A stretch of DNA of 16,358 nucleotides from CAYQAE01 sp964415445 [NCBI: uncultured archaeon] (lineage in GTDB: Archaea > CAYQAE01). The translations under genes were made by a program, and so were the position numbers. Within the stretch, counting starts at the first letter, position 1; each line of letters opens with the position of its first letter. The stretch lies in contig CAYQAE010000043.1 of assembly GCA_964415445.1 (NCBI GenBank), positions 1 to 16,358 of the forward strand. The letters run 5' to 3'. A model generated the notes under the pieces. The model had not been told where the DNA came from. It did no database searches and saw only the letters and a program-made list of their open reading frames with translations. Below, piece by piece: positions 1-6,173 of this stretch.

Positions 1-66
1 TAATTAAAAAAAGCGACTAATAACTAATTTTTACAACCTATAATTTCGGGGGCTAGAATTGATAGG

Positions 67-1017
67 TTGGAAAAGAATAAAATTTTGATTGCTCTTGGTG
101 GAAACGCCATAAAGCAATCTGATGAGGATGGAACTTTTGAAAAACAGATGGAAAATAGTATGGCAGCATGCAAACAAATATCTAAAATAATTGAAAATGG
201 ATATAAAATAGCAATTACCCACGGAAATGGACCTCAGGTCGGTGACTTAGCAATACAACAACTTAGAGCAGCTGATGAAGCTACACCTTTACCATTAAAA
301 GTTCTTGTAGCTATGACGCAAGGCCAAATTGGACACATGATTTCCACATGTCTCAAAAACGATTTAAAAAACAAGGAATCAATTATAACATTAGTTACAC
401 ATGTGAAAGTTGATATTAATGATCCTGATTTTGAAAAGAAATCAAAACCAATTGGTCCTTATTATTTCAAAAAAGATATAAAAAAACTTCAACAAGAATA
501 TGAATGGGATTTCAGAAAAGTTCGAGATCACAAAAAACCATATAGAAGAGTAGTGCCTTCTCCAAAACCATTATACATTCAAGAAGCTAATGTAATTAAA
601 AAACTAGTAGAAGATGGAAATATTGTAATCGCTTCAGGCGGAGGAGGAATTCCGGTTTATTTAAACAAAAACAATGAAATAGAATCATTAGATGCAGTTA
701 TTGATAAAGATGCATCAGGTGAACTACTTGCAAGATTAATAGATGCAGATTTATTCCTTATTTTAACTGATGTAGAATATGCGTTTATCAATTTTGGCAA
801 AAAAGACCAAAAACCACTTAAGATACTTCAAGTTAATGAAGCAGAAAAATATCTAAAAGAGGGTCATTTTGGACAAGGAAGTATGGAACCAAAAGTCAAA
901 TCAGCCATAAAATTCGTTAAAAAGACAAACAAAAAAGCAATTATTACATCGCTTGAAAAAGGATTTGCTGCCATCGAGGGCAAGATAGGAACGCGTATTA
1001 TTCCAAATAATAATTAA
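67..1017 (+). CDS. arcC: Carbamate kinase
   Basis: This enzyme interconverts carbamoyl phosphate + ADP with carbamate + ATP in the cytoplasm. The 316-aa protein is the usual length for the amino-acid-kinase-fold family. Visible motifs, in order, are the N-terminal phosphate loop LGGNA (residues 10-14), HGNGPQVG (52-59), a substrate-loop region VPSPKPL (163-169), SGGGGIPV (190-197), the nucleotide-site DAVIDKD (209-215) and GSMEPKV (271-277). The chosen start is TTG at 67, because it places LGGNA at the family's normal distance from the N terminus; no ATG or GTG lies in frame upstream before a stop at 25-27. No clear Shine-Dalgarno motif precedes it. It stands alone in front of a T-rich terminator. 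In archaea it can generate ATP from carbamoyl phosphate. That metabolite is also the HypF substrate used further along this window, but a functional link is only inferred. Confidence 0.93.
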   Translation: MEKNKILIALGGNAIKQSDEDGTFEKQMENSMAACKQISKIIENGYKIAITHGNGPQVGDLAIQQLRAADEATPLPLKVLVAMTQGQIGHMISTCLKNDLKNKESIITLVTHVKVDINDPDFEKKSKPIGPYYFKKDIKKLQQEYEWDFRKVRDHKKPYRRVVPSPKPLYIQEANVIKKLVEDGNIVIASGGGGIPVYLNKNNEIESLDAVIDKDASGELLARLIDADLFLILTDVEYAFINFGKKDQKPLKILQVNEAEKYLKEGHFGQGSMEPKVKSAIKFVKKTNKKAIITSLEKGFAAIEGKIGTRIIPNNN

Positions 1018-1034
1018 ATTTTTTTCTTTTTTTA
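1018..1034 (+). terminator. T-rich archaeal terminator after carbamate kinase
   Basis: Two runs of seven T separated by one C (1019-1025 and 1027-1033) begin directly after the arcC stop codon. Oligo-T tracts without a hairpin are the known archaeal intrinsic termination signal. The following gene has its own TATA box, consistent with termination here. Confidence 0.6.
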
Positions 1035-1067
1035 TATTAAAGAGGCTGTTTAATTTTGTAAAAATAA

Positions 1068-1077
1068 TTTTAAATTA
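1068..1077 (+). promoter_or_regulatory. TATA box for the membrane protein gene
   Basis: TTTTAAATTA is centred about 27 nt before the ATG at 1099, and no Shine-Dalgarno motif lies between. This spacing would put the transcription start at or next to the ATG, as in leaderless archaeal mRNAs. Assignment is by spacing and composition only. Confidence 0.45.
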
Positions 1078-1098
1078 ATTAGATTCCTATATTAGATT

Positions 1099-1794
1099 AT
1101 GTCTTCTTTAGTTTTTTATGTAACTTTAGTTGCAGATTTTACAATAGCTTTATTTTTATTCTTATTTTGTCTTCTAATTTACAAAAGAACACCAGGAGCT
1201 TCAAAAGCTTATTTTTATTGGGCAATTACAGCTACAATAGTATTTATAAGTGTAATTTTTAGATCTACTATGTCAATTTTTGTAGATATCGACAAAACTG
1301 AGTTAGAAGGATTTGCAGCATTAATTAGAGTAATCCAATATACATTAAATTCAGTAGCCTACTACTATATGGCGTTAGGTGCGATTGTACTTACTTCTAA
1401 TCTAAAGATAAAAGATTGGAATACAGAAAAAATATTAAAACATCAAAAATTTGTTTTTTTAGGGATTGCTTTGTGGAGTCTATTTATAATTCTTTTATCA
1501 ATGATTTCAGATTCTAAATTGCCTATTGTTCAATTTTATAGACCATTTTTTGCAATTGCTTGGTCATTTGTATTCATTGCAATAATACCTTTATACAATA
1601 CTGTAAAAGAATATGCAAAATATTGGAGCTTTTTTATAATTGGTAGCTTTTTTGGAATTATATCCCACATCACTGACATTATAGTTTATTTTTTAAACGA
1701 TTTTTTGTATCTAACAATAACTTTTATTATACCCTCAATTATATTTATCGTTTTAGGATTCTATAAATTAGGAAAAGATTTGGAGGCTTTTTGA
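1099..1794 (+). CDS. Seven-TM integral membrane protein, unknown function
   Basis: I do not recognise this 231-aa protein. It is almost entirely hydrophobic, with seven likely transmembrane helices at roughly residues 5-29, 38-58, 75-100, 116-137, 147-168, 172-196 and 200-224. Short charged loops lie between them and a short charged tail (GKDLEAF) ends it. There is no signal peptide beyond the first helix and no obvious catalytic motif. The 7-TM layout recalls the membrane sensor modules of some archaeal signalling proteins, but no kinase or output domain is attached. Its stop overlaps the TTG start of the next small gene, so the two are almost certainly cotranscribed and translationally coupled. 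A sensor or membrane anchor whose partner is the small protein is an inference only. Confidence 0.75.
   Translation: MSSLVFYVTLVADFTIALFLFLFCLLIYKRTPGASKAYFYWAITATIVFISVIFRSTMSIFVDIDKTELEGFAALIRVIQYTLNSVAYYYMALGAIVLTSNLKIKDWNTEKILKHQKFVFLGIALWSLFIILLSMISDSKLPIVQFYRPFFAIAWSFVFIAIIPLYNTVKEYAKYWSFFIIGSFFGIISHITDIIVYFLNDFLYLTITFIIPSIIFIVLGFYKLGKDLEAF
1782..1786 (+). promoter_or_regulatory. Shine-Dalgarno GGAGG inside the upstream gene
   Basis: A strong GGAGG sits in the last codons of the 7-TM gene. It is 4 nt before the TTG at 1791 and 13 nt before the in-frame ATG at 1800. It supports translation of the small downstream gene but does not decide cleanly between the two starts. Confidence 0.6.
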
Positions 1795-2018
1795 TTATTA
1801 TGACAATTATTTTAGAAATTCGTGAAATAGTAAATTCAAATGTGCCTGGAGTTGGAAAAGGTGTAGTAGATTATGCTATAAAAAGTCTAGGGATTAGCAA
1901 TGAATCTTCAAATCCAGAAGATATAAATAAATGTGTAAAAGAAGTTGTTAAACATATCCAAACTTTATATGGGATTGATAAAGCAAATTTAGTAAAGAGT
2001 AAATTAGAAAATTTGTGA
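1791..2018 (+). CDS. 75-aa helical protein coupled to the 7-TM gene
   Basis: This is a small, probably all-helical soluble protein of unknown function: 75 aa from TTG 1791, or 72 aa from ATG 1800. A helix with a PGVGKG turn (about residues 19-24) precedes a segment ending in SLGI, a polar linker with NPEDI, and two more amphipathic helices ending in KLENL. The pattern 'LGI ... PEDI ... V..H...LYG.. A.L....L' resembles a short helical domain appended to archaeal sensor or Roadblock-type proteins. I make that comparison from memory and cannot verify it. GVGKG is not a complete Walker A motif, so no nucleotide binding is claimed. The overlap with the 7-TM gene suggests that the pair works as a unit. 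Confidence 0.7.
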   Translation: MIIMTIILEIREIVNSNVPGVGKGVVDYAIKSLGISNESSNPEDINKCVKEVVKHIQTLYGIDKANLVKSKLENL

Positions 2019-2027
2019 ATCTTTTAT

Positions 2028-3050
2028 TTAATTCACAACTTCTTTCAATTCAGATACTATCTCCTTTAGAGGTGGACTATCAAACCATTTTTTGCCAGAT
2101 AATTCATTACAAAAAGATAGATATACCTCTGATAGAAGTTTTGCAAATCTCTTTGGAAGTGGATTAGGTAATAATTTCACTTGTTTTTTCCAATTAATGT
2201 CTCCTTTTTTCTTAACTTCCATGACTTCTTTTGCCCAGTCAGTATCTCTATAGTATTTTCTAGCTAATTCTTTACTTAGTTGCATATCATCTAGTTTAAA
2301 CCTACACTCATCAGGAGTTCCTAAAACATCAACTAATATTAAGTTTCTATCTTTATCAAATCCTAATTCAATTTTTCCATCTTCATTAGATAATCCTAGT
2401 TTTTTGACTTCAGATGTAATAAAATCATTTACTTTTTTGTTGATCTCTAATATTTTCTCAAACTCTTCATTAGTTAATCCTGCTATCTCTTTTGCTTCAT
2501 TGTGGCTAATATATCTATCAGTTGATTCTAATTTAGTTGAAAAATCAAAAATTGCTTCATCTAGATCTTGGCCTGGTTTTGGCATTTCATCTAAACCTAT
2601 ATCTTCAGGTTTAAGTTTTCCATTTTTAATTCTACGAAAAACGCTCGATCCGGCAGGTAATGAATTCCTATAAATTATCTCAAGCGGTATTAGTATATTT
2701 GGAGGTTTTGATTTATACATTGAATATTCATAAGTATTTCCTTTAATTTTAGGTTTTAGGACTTGCAGAAGATCTATTTCCATGATATTTGTAGGTTTTT
2801 TAAGTTCAGATAATTTTTTTACTTTTCCATCTTCAACTAATCCTCTATAATGGGTCTTAATCTCTTCTTTTTCTAATTTTTCAAAAAAATAAGCACCCAC
2901 CATACATAGAGCTTTTCCTTTATCTTTGATATCATCAGGCATCTGACCCCAATCAAATACAGAATATCGATCTGAGAATATAAATTGACCTATTCCTTGT
3001 TCATTTTCTTTAGGTTCCTTAATTATCTCTAAATTTTTTACACTACCCAT
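2028..3050 (-). CDS. purC: SAICAR synthetase (phosphoribosylaminoimidazole-succinocarboxamide synthase)
   Basis: PurC catalyses the ATP-dependent joining of CAIR and aspartate in de novo purine synthesis. The 340-aa length fits the longer archaeal form rather than the ~240-aa bacterial one. Family landmarks are visible: SDRYSVFDWGQMPD (26-39), matching the TDR.SAFD..MPD ATP-binding region; a substrate loop YRNSLPAGSSVFRR (127-140); and LVDVLGTPDECRF (239-251), matching the usual D..GTPDSSRF segment. After it comes SKELARKYYRDTDW. The ATG is supported by GGTGA 6 nt upstream. No other purine gene is adjacent. It diverges from the lipoprotein gene across a short palindrome-containing gap, and converges with the 75-aa gene with only 9 bases between stop codons. 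Confidence 0.93.
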   Translation of the reverse strand: MGSVKNLEIIKEPKENEQGIGQFIFSDRYSVFDWGQMPDDIKDKGKALCMVGAYFFEKLEKEEIKTHYRGLVEDGKVKKLSELKKPTNIMEIDLLQVLKPKIKGNTYEYSMYKSKPPNILIPLEIIYRNSLPAGSSVFRRIKNGKLKPEDIGLDEMPKPGQDLDEAIFDFSTKLESTDRYISHNEAKEIAGLTNEEFEKILEINKKVNDFITSEVKKLGLSNEDGKIELGFDKDRNLILVDVLGTPDECRFKLDDMQLSKELARKYYRDTDWAKEVMEVKKKGDINWKKQVKLLPNPLPKRFAKLLSEVYLSFCNELSGKKWFDSPPLKEIVSELKEVVN

Positions 3051-3056
3051 TTTGAT

Positions 3057-3061
3057 TCACC
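3057..3061 (-). promoter_or_regulatory. Shine-Dalgarno for purC
   Basis: On the minus strand GGTGA ends 6 nt before the purC ATG. It matches the anti-Shine-Dalgarno core and supports the chosen start, implying a leadered purC mRNA. Confidence 0.6.
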
Positions 3062-3075
3062 AAATTATCTTTTTA

Positions 3076-3100
3076 ATCACTTGCACAGTGATACAATTGT
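3076..3100. promoter_or_regulatory. Adjacent palindromes in the purC/lipoprotein divergent gap
   Basis: ATCACT-TGCAC-AGTGAT (3076-3092) is a perfect 6-bp inverted repeat with a 5-nt spacer. Directly next to it is the 8-bp palindrome ACAATTGT (3093-3100). They sit between two divergently transcribed genes, where a dimeric regulator could act. The operator role is inferred from symmetry and position; no regulator is encoded nearby. Confidence 0.35.
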
Positions 3101-3148
3101 TCAAAATCAAAATGTTTTTATTTTATTGTAAAATTGTAAAGAAATAAT

Positions 3149-3158
3149 TTTTTAAAAA
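3149..3158 (+). promoter_or_regulatory. TATA box for the lipoprotein gene
   Basis: TTTTTAAAAA is centred about 26 nt upstream of the ATG at 3179. No Shine-Dalgarno motif is present, so a leaderless transcript is likely. Confidence 0.45.
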
Positions 3159-3178
3159 AGTTAGATCTATTCTTTATT

Positions 3179-4141
3179 ATGAATAAAGTTTCACAGTTTC
3201 TAATTTCTACATTTTTTTTTAGTTTAATTTTGATAGGATTTGGCTGTGTTGATGATTCAAACGAAACTTATCCTGATGTAGATCGTAGAGATAAAATACC
3301 AGTTAATAAAACAAAATATTTTCCTGATATAGATCTAAATCCACCTATTATTCATTCAAATGAATTTGAAGATCCAATTCCACTTTCAACTTCAATAAAT
3401 ACTGCTGGAGCTGAAGATTCTCCATTTATGCTTCCAGATGGAAATACTTTGTATTTCTTTTTCACCCCAGATGTAGATGTACCTCCAGAAAAACAACTTC
3501 TAGATGATGTATCTGGCATATGGGTATCTCAGAAGAATAATAATTCATGGACAAAACCAGAGAGAGTTTGGCTTCAAGACCCTGGAAAATTAGCTTTAGA
3601 CGGCGCAGTCTCTATACAGGAAAATGAAATGTGGTTTGCCTCAGCTAGAGAGGGTTATGAAAGTGTAAATATATTTTTGGCAGATAAAGTAGATGGTAAA
3701 TGGAAAAATTGGAGATATAGTGGTGATAGTCTCATGAAAGAAATACAAATAGGTGAAGTACATATACACGGCGATAATCTATATTTTCATTCAGATCAAT
3801 CTGGAGGAAATGGTAGTTATGATATTTGGGTTACTACAAGAAATGGTGATTCTTGGTCAGATCCTGTAAATATTGAAGCAGTAAATACTGATGCATCAGA
3901 AAGTTTACCTTTTATTAGTCCTGAGGGGGATGAACTTTGGTTTACAAGAACCTATCTAGGAACTCCCTCAATATATCGTTCAATTAAAGGAAATGAAAAA
4001 TGGAGCACACCGGAATTGATAGTATCGCAATTTGCAGGAGAACCAACTCTTGATGAAGATGGTAACCTATATTTTGTTCATCACTATTATGAAAATGGGA
4101 CTATGATTGAAGCAGATATATATGTGGCTTATAAAAAATAA
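3179..4141 (+). CDS. Secreted lipoprotein with PD40/WD40-like beta-propeller repeats
   Basis: The 320-aa protein begins with a lysine, a hydrophobic stretch and a lipobox ending IGFGC, so Cys23 is the likely lipid-modified residue and the protein is tethered outside the cell. The rest is a series of TolB/PD40-like propeller strands. The recurring pattern is 'P.(I/L)..(D/E)G..L(Y/W)F' followed by 'DI(W/Y)V', seen at PFMLPDGNTLYFFF, VSIQENEMWFAS, HGDNLYFHS, PFISPEGDELWFTR and PTLDEDGNLYFVH. That gives about five visible blades. Such proteins commonly bind other proteins or extracellular ligands; no catalytic residues stand out. The gene converges with the broken ABC permease, with one base between stop codons. 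Partner and ligand are unknown. Confidence 0.85.
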   Translation: MNKVSQFLISTFFFSLILIGFGCVDDSNETYPDVDRRDKIPVNKTKYFPDIDLNPPIIHSNEFEDPIPLSTSINTAGAEDSPFMLPDGNTLYFFFTPDVDVPPEKQLLDDVSGIWVSQKNNNSWTKPERVWLQDPGKLALDGAVSIQENEMWFASAREGYESVNIFLADKVDGKWKNWRYSGDSLMKEIQIGEVHIHGDNLYFHSDQSGGNGSYDIWVTTRNGDSWSDPVNIEAVNTDASESLPFISPEGDELWFTRTYLGTPSIYRSIKGNEKWSTPELIVSQFAGEPTLDEDGNLYFVHHYYENGTMIEADIYVAYKK

Positions 4142-4142
4142 T

Positions 4143-4932
4143 TTATGTAAAATCTTTATTTTGTATTTTAGAAAGAGATAATATTAAAAACAAGAATGAA
4201 AGTGATGTTAAATATACACAAGATTCCCATACTTCCATAAGATTACTTACTTCTAAAACAGTGCCGTGTGGCATTAAATCATACATAAATACATCAAAAT
4301 GATACATAGGCACTACTTTTGCCAATGTTGGACCCATAAGCCCTACTCCACCTAATAAACTAAGTCCAAATCCTAAAAAAAGAGCAATATATAGTGGTCT
4401 ATCAAATTGAATACCACACCACAAAAACATTACTCCATATACAGCGCAAACTAAAAAACCAATAAAAATAGAATAGAAGTTCAATATGGATAAAAAAAGC
4501 AGAAACACTTACAACTGAGGCCATCAGACAGTACAAACATATAAGTGGAATTGAGACCACAAAAAATGATAGCACCAAAAACGCTAGATATTTATAAATA
4601 ACTAAATCAAAACGCGAAATAGATCTAATTAACAAATAACTATATGTTTTGTTCTTGCTCTCTTCATTAATCAAAGAAGTTGCTTCTAATATTGCAAACA
4701 GGACAAAAAATAATGTAAAAAATAATAATCTAGTTAGGTTTGTAAATTCATCTGCTAATTCTTCCTTTGAATCTAACATATTTGGGTTGTATATTTTAAT
4801 TAAAACTACAATTAAGAGTGGAAGCAAAGATAAGAAAATAATTAATTTTGTTTTTTTATCTTTTATTAATCTCTGAAGTGTGATATTAAAAAGTGGTATT
4901 CCTCGTTTTATTTTATCTTTTATAGCACTCAT
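4143..4932 (-). pseudogene. ABC-2 type permease subunit, frameshifted
   Basis: This is the membrane half of an ABC exporter, split across two reading frames. The first frame (from ATG 4932) gives about 144 residues with helices near 28-47, 68-90 and 113-137. It then loses sense after residue ~144 and stops at 4402. The second frame (4143 to about 4508) continues with hydrophobic helices rich in G, F and L. The frames meet at an A7 tract on the plus strand (4492-4498, T7 in the coding sense). Removing one base joins them into a protein of about 262 aa, a normal size for these permeases. A strong GAGGAGG precedes the start, and the start codon overlaps the stop of the full-length ATPase reading frame (TAATG). 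A true mutation, a slippage-corrected gene or a sequencing error cannot be told apart here. Confidence 0.8.
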
Positions 4933-5066
4933 TAATTTTCCTCCTCATTAATGCGTTTATCCACAAGATAGTGAAATACACTCTCTAGATCATCATCTAG
5001 ACTTGAGAGAAGAAAAAGTTCAGCATTATAGTGCAATAATACTCCTGTGATGTTTGCATAAAAATA
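4932..5066 (-). pseudogene. Orphaned C-terminal tail of the ABC ATPase, beyond an in-frame TAA
   Basis: After the TAA at 5067-5069 the same frame stays open for 44 more codons and ends at a TAA overlapping the permease ATG. The tail contains ELFLLSSLDDDLESVFHYL. This matches the '..PLEDVFL.L' ending typical of ATPases of drug and ABC-2 exporters, so it is the natural C terminus of the upstream gene. Read through, the ATPase would be about 314 residues, the usual family length. A single base change would turn the TAA into a sense codon. Confidence 0.8.
4940..4946 (-). promoter_or_regulatory. Strong Shine-Dalgarno for the ABC permease
   Basis: GAGGAGG on the minus strand lies 7 nt before the permease ATG at 4932 and inside the last codons (glutamates) of the full-length ATPase frame. 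It fixes the permease start. Its intactness is compatible with recent rather than ancient decay of the module. Confidence 0.7.
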
Positions 5067-5876
5067 TTATGGATTATCTGTCTTTACATGAATGTCTTCT
5101 CTACCATCTTTTTTTACAACTTTAATTGAAGAGACATAGTCAAGTCCAATTAAAACTTTTGAAATCTCTCTTGGTTTATCTACTGATAATTTAATAGTAT
5201 GAGGTACATCATTTATCATTTCTCTTATATCGTGAATTTTGCCTTCAGCTAAGCGTTTTCCTTGATGCAAAACTACAACCTGGTTAGCCATACGCTCAAC
5301 TTCATGCAATACATGGCTGCTTACTAAAACATTTTTTCCTTCATCCCCTAAATCATGAATGAGGTTTATCATCTCAACTCGACCAACTGGATCCAATCCA
5401 TTTAGAGGCTCATCTAAAATTAAAAGATCAGGATCATGTACTAAAGCTTGAGCTAGTTTTATTCTTTGGCGCATACCTTTACTAAAACCTTTTAATTTAC
5501 GATTTTCAACTTTTTTTAGCTTTACACGGCGCAAAACTTCATCTACCGCTTTATCCAACTTAGAATCTCTAAGCCCATTTAGTTTTGCCATAGCATATAT
5601 AAATTGTTTTGCACTCATCCAAGGATACATACTATCATGTTCTGGAGCGTAGCCTATGCGTTTTTTGAGTTCAGTACTGTCCCATACATCTTGACCTAAA
5701 ACTTCTACATATCCTGTGGAAGGTTTAATTTCACCACAGATCATCTTAAGGGTGGTAGATTTTCCTGCACCATTTGGGCCCAAAATACCGACAGTACCTT
5801 TTGGAATTTCAGCTGAAAAATCTTTAAGAGCACTTATATCTCCAAAGGTCTTAGATAATTTATTTATTTTTATCAT
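5067..5876 (-). CDS. ABC transporter ATP-binding protein, C-terminally truncated by an in-frame stop
   Basis: This is the ATPase of an ABC-2 type exporter and would power the adjacent permease. The nucleotide-binding domain is complete: Walker A GPNGAGKST (33-41), the PEHDSMYP segment that replaces a canonical Q-loop (78-85), signature FSKGMRQR (131-138), Walker B LLILDEP (151-157), D-loop GLD, and switch histidine SSH (186-188). The readable ORF is 269 aa, whereas relatives run to ~310. The missing ~45 residues are still encoded in frame after a TAA (see the tail entry). The ATPase core could fold, but the C-terminal domain would lack its end. The gene diverges from the small ribbon-helix-helix gene, with AT-rich promoter-like sequence between. 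The substrate cannot be predicted. Confidence 0.88.
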   Translation of the reverse strand: MIKINKLSKTFGDISALKDFSAEIPKGTVGILGPNGAGKSTTLKMICGEIKPSTGYVEVLGQDVWDSTELKKRIGYAPEHDSMYPWMSAKQFIYAMAKLNGLRDSKLDKAVDEVLRRVKLKKVENRKLKGFSKGMRQRIKLAQALVHDPDLLILDEPLNGLDPVGRVEMINLIHDLGDEGKNVLVSSHVLHEVERMANQVVVLHQGKRLAEGKIHDIREMINDVPHTIKLSVDKPREISKVLIGLDYVSSIKVVKKDGREDIHVKTDNP

Positions 5877-5901
5877 ATTGGTCTATCCTAAAATACAATT
5901 T

Positions 5902-5930
5902 GATTTAAAAATTATAGTTTTTATAAAAAG
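5902..5930. promoter_or_regulatory. Divergent AT-rich promoter region
   Basis: TTTAAAAA (5904-5911) lies about 31 nt from the ATPase ATG at 5876 and about 34 nt from the ATG at 5941, so it could serve as a TATA element in either direction. A second TATA-like TATAAAAAG (5922-5930) is too close to 5941 to give a leaderless start there. An A5/T5 symmetry (5907-5911 and 5918-5922) may be only compositional. Confidence 0.3.
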
Positions 5931-5940
5931 AATCGATCTT

Positions 5941-6069
5941 ATGACTTCCATAACTATATCTGAAAAATTAAGACAACGTATAGAAAAATGTACAAATAAT
6001 AATATAAGTTTTGATGCTTTTTTAGAGAAAATACTAGATCATTATGAACACTGCCCATATTCAGAATAA
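5941..6069 (+). CDS. 42-aa ribbon-helix-helix-like (antitoxin/DUF7557-type) protein
   Basis: This is a tiny protein with a beta-strand then helix start (TSITISEKLRQRIEKC) and a second helix (SFDAFLEKILDHYE). That order is the ribbon-helix-helix plan of VapB-like antitoxins and small archaeal relatives, in which 'T.I.IS..L..RL' is followed by 'S.D..I...L..Y'. The start is the ATG at 5941; the open frame extends further upstream only as antisense to the ABC ATPase. No toxin gene is adjacent: the next gene, 104 bases on, is the hydrogenase beta subunit. It may be an orphan antitoxin, a DNA-binding regulator of its own divergent promoter, or neither. The family call is by pattern and moderately sure; the role is unknown. 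Confidence 0.65.
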   Translation: MTSITISEKLRQRIEKCTNNNISFDAFLEKILDHYEHCPYSE

Positions 6070-6130
6070 ATATAGATACTTATATTAGTAATAAATGAAT
6101 TAAACCAGAAAAACTTTATTAATGTTGAGA

Positions 6131-6150
6131 AATTGGCAATTATTTTAAAG
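6131..6150 (+). promoter_or_regulatory. Hydrogenase operon promoter with adjoining palindrome
   Basis: AATTG-G-CAATT (6131-6141) is a perfect palindrome abutting a TATA-like TATTTTAAAG (6141-6150) centred about 28 nt before the hydB ATG. A dimeric regulator bound there would cover the TFB/TATA region. A weak GAGG at 6158-6161 is 12 nt from the ATG, and a more distal TATA-like CTTTATTA (near 6115) would give a leadered mRNA, so the start site is uncertain. Confidence 0.4.
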
Positions 6151-6173
6151 TTAGTTAGAGGCGAATAAAAAAT

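Noticed and set aside
2404-2673. Open frame on the plus strand inside purC
   Set aside because: It is antisense to conserved purC coding sequence, and the product has no recognisable features.
5067-5069. Stop-codon recoding to an amino acid (pyrrolysine or selenocysteine)
   Set aside because: The codon is TAA, not TAG or TGA, and no recoding machinery or downstream stem-loop of the right kind was seen.
5907-5922. A5/T5 inverted repeat in the divergent ABC/RHH promoter as an operator
   Set aside because: In sequence this AT-rich, A-run/T-run symmetry is expected by chance, and nothing else supports it.
5716-5940. N-terminal extension of the 42-aa ribbon-helix-helix frame
   Set aside because: The extension is antisense to the ABC ATPase Walker A region, and the strand-helix-helix fold begins exactly at the ATG at 5941.
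6118-6150. SurR-type site (GTTn3AAC) in the hydrogenase promoter
   Set aside because: Only a loose GTTGAGAAA half-match is present and the second half-site is missing. Without a SurR gene in view it cannot be claimed.
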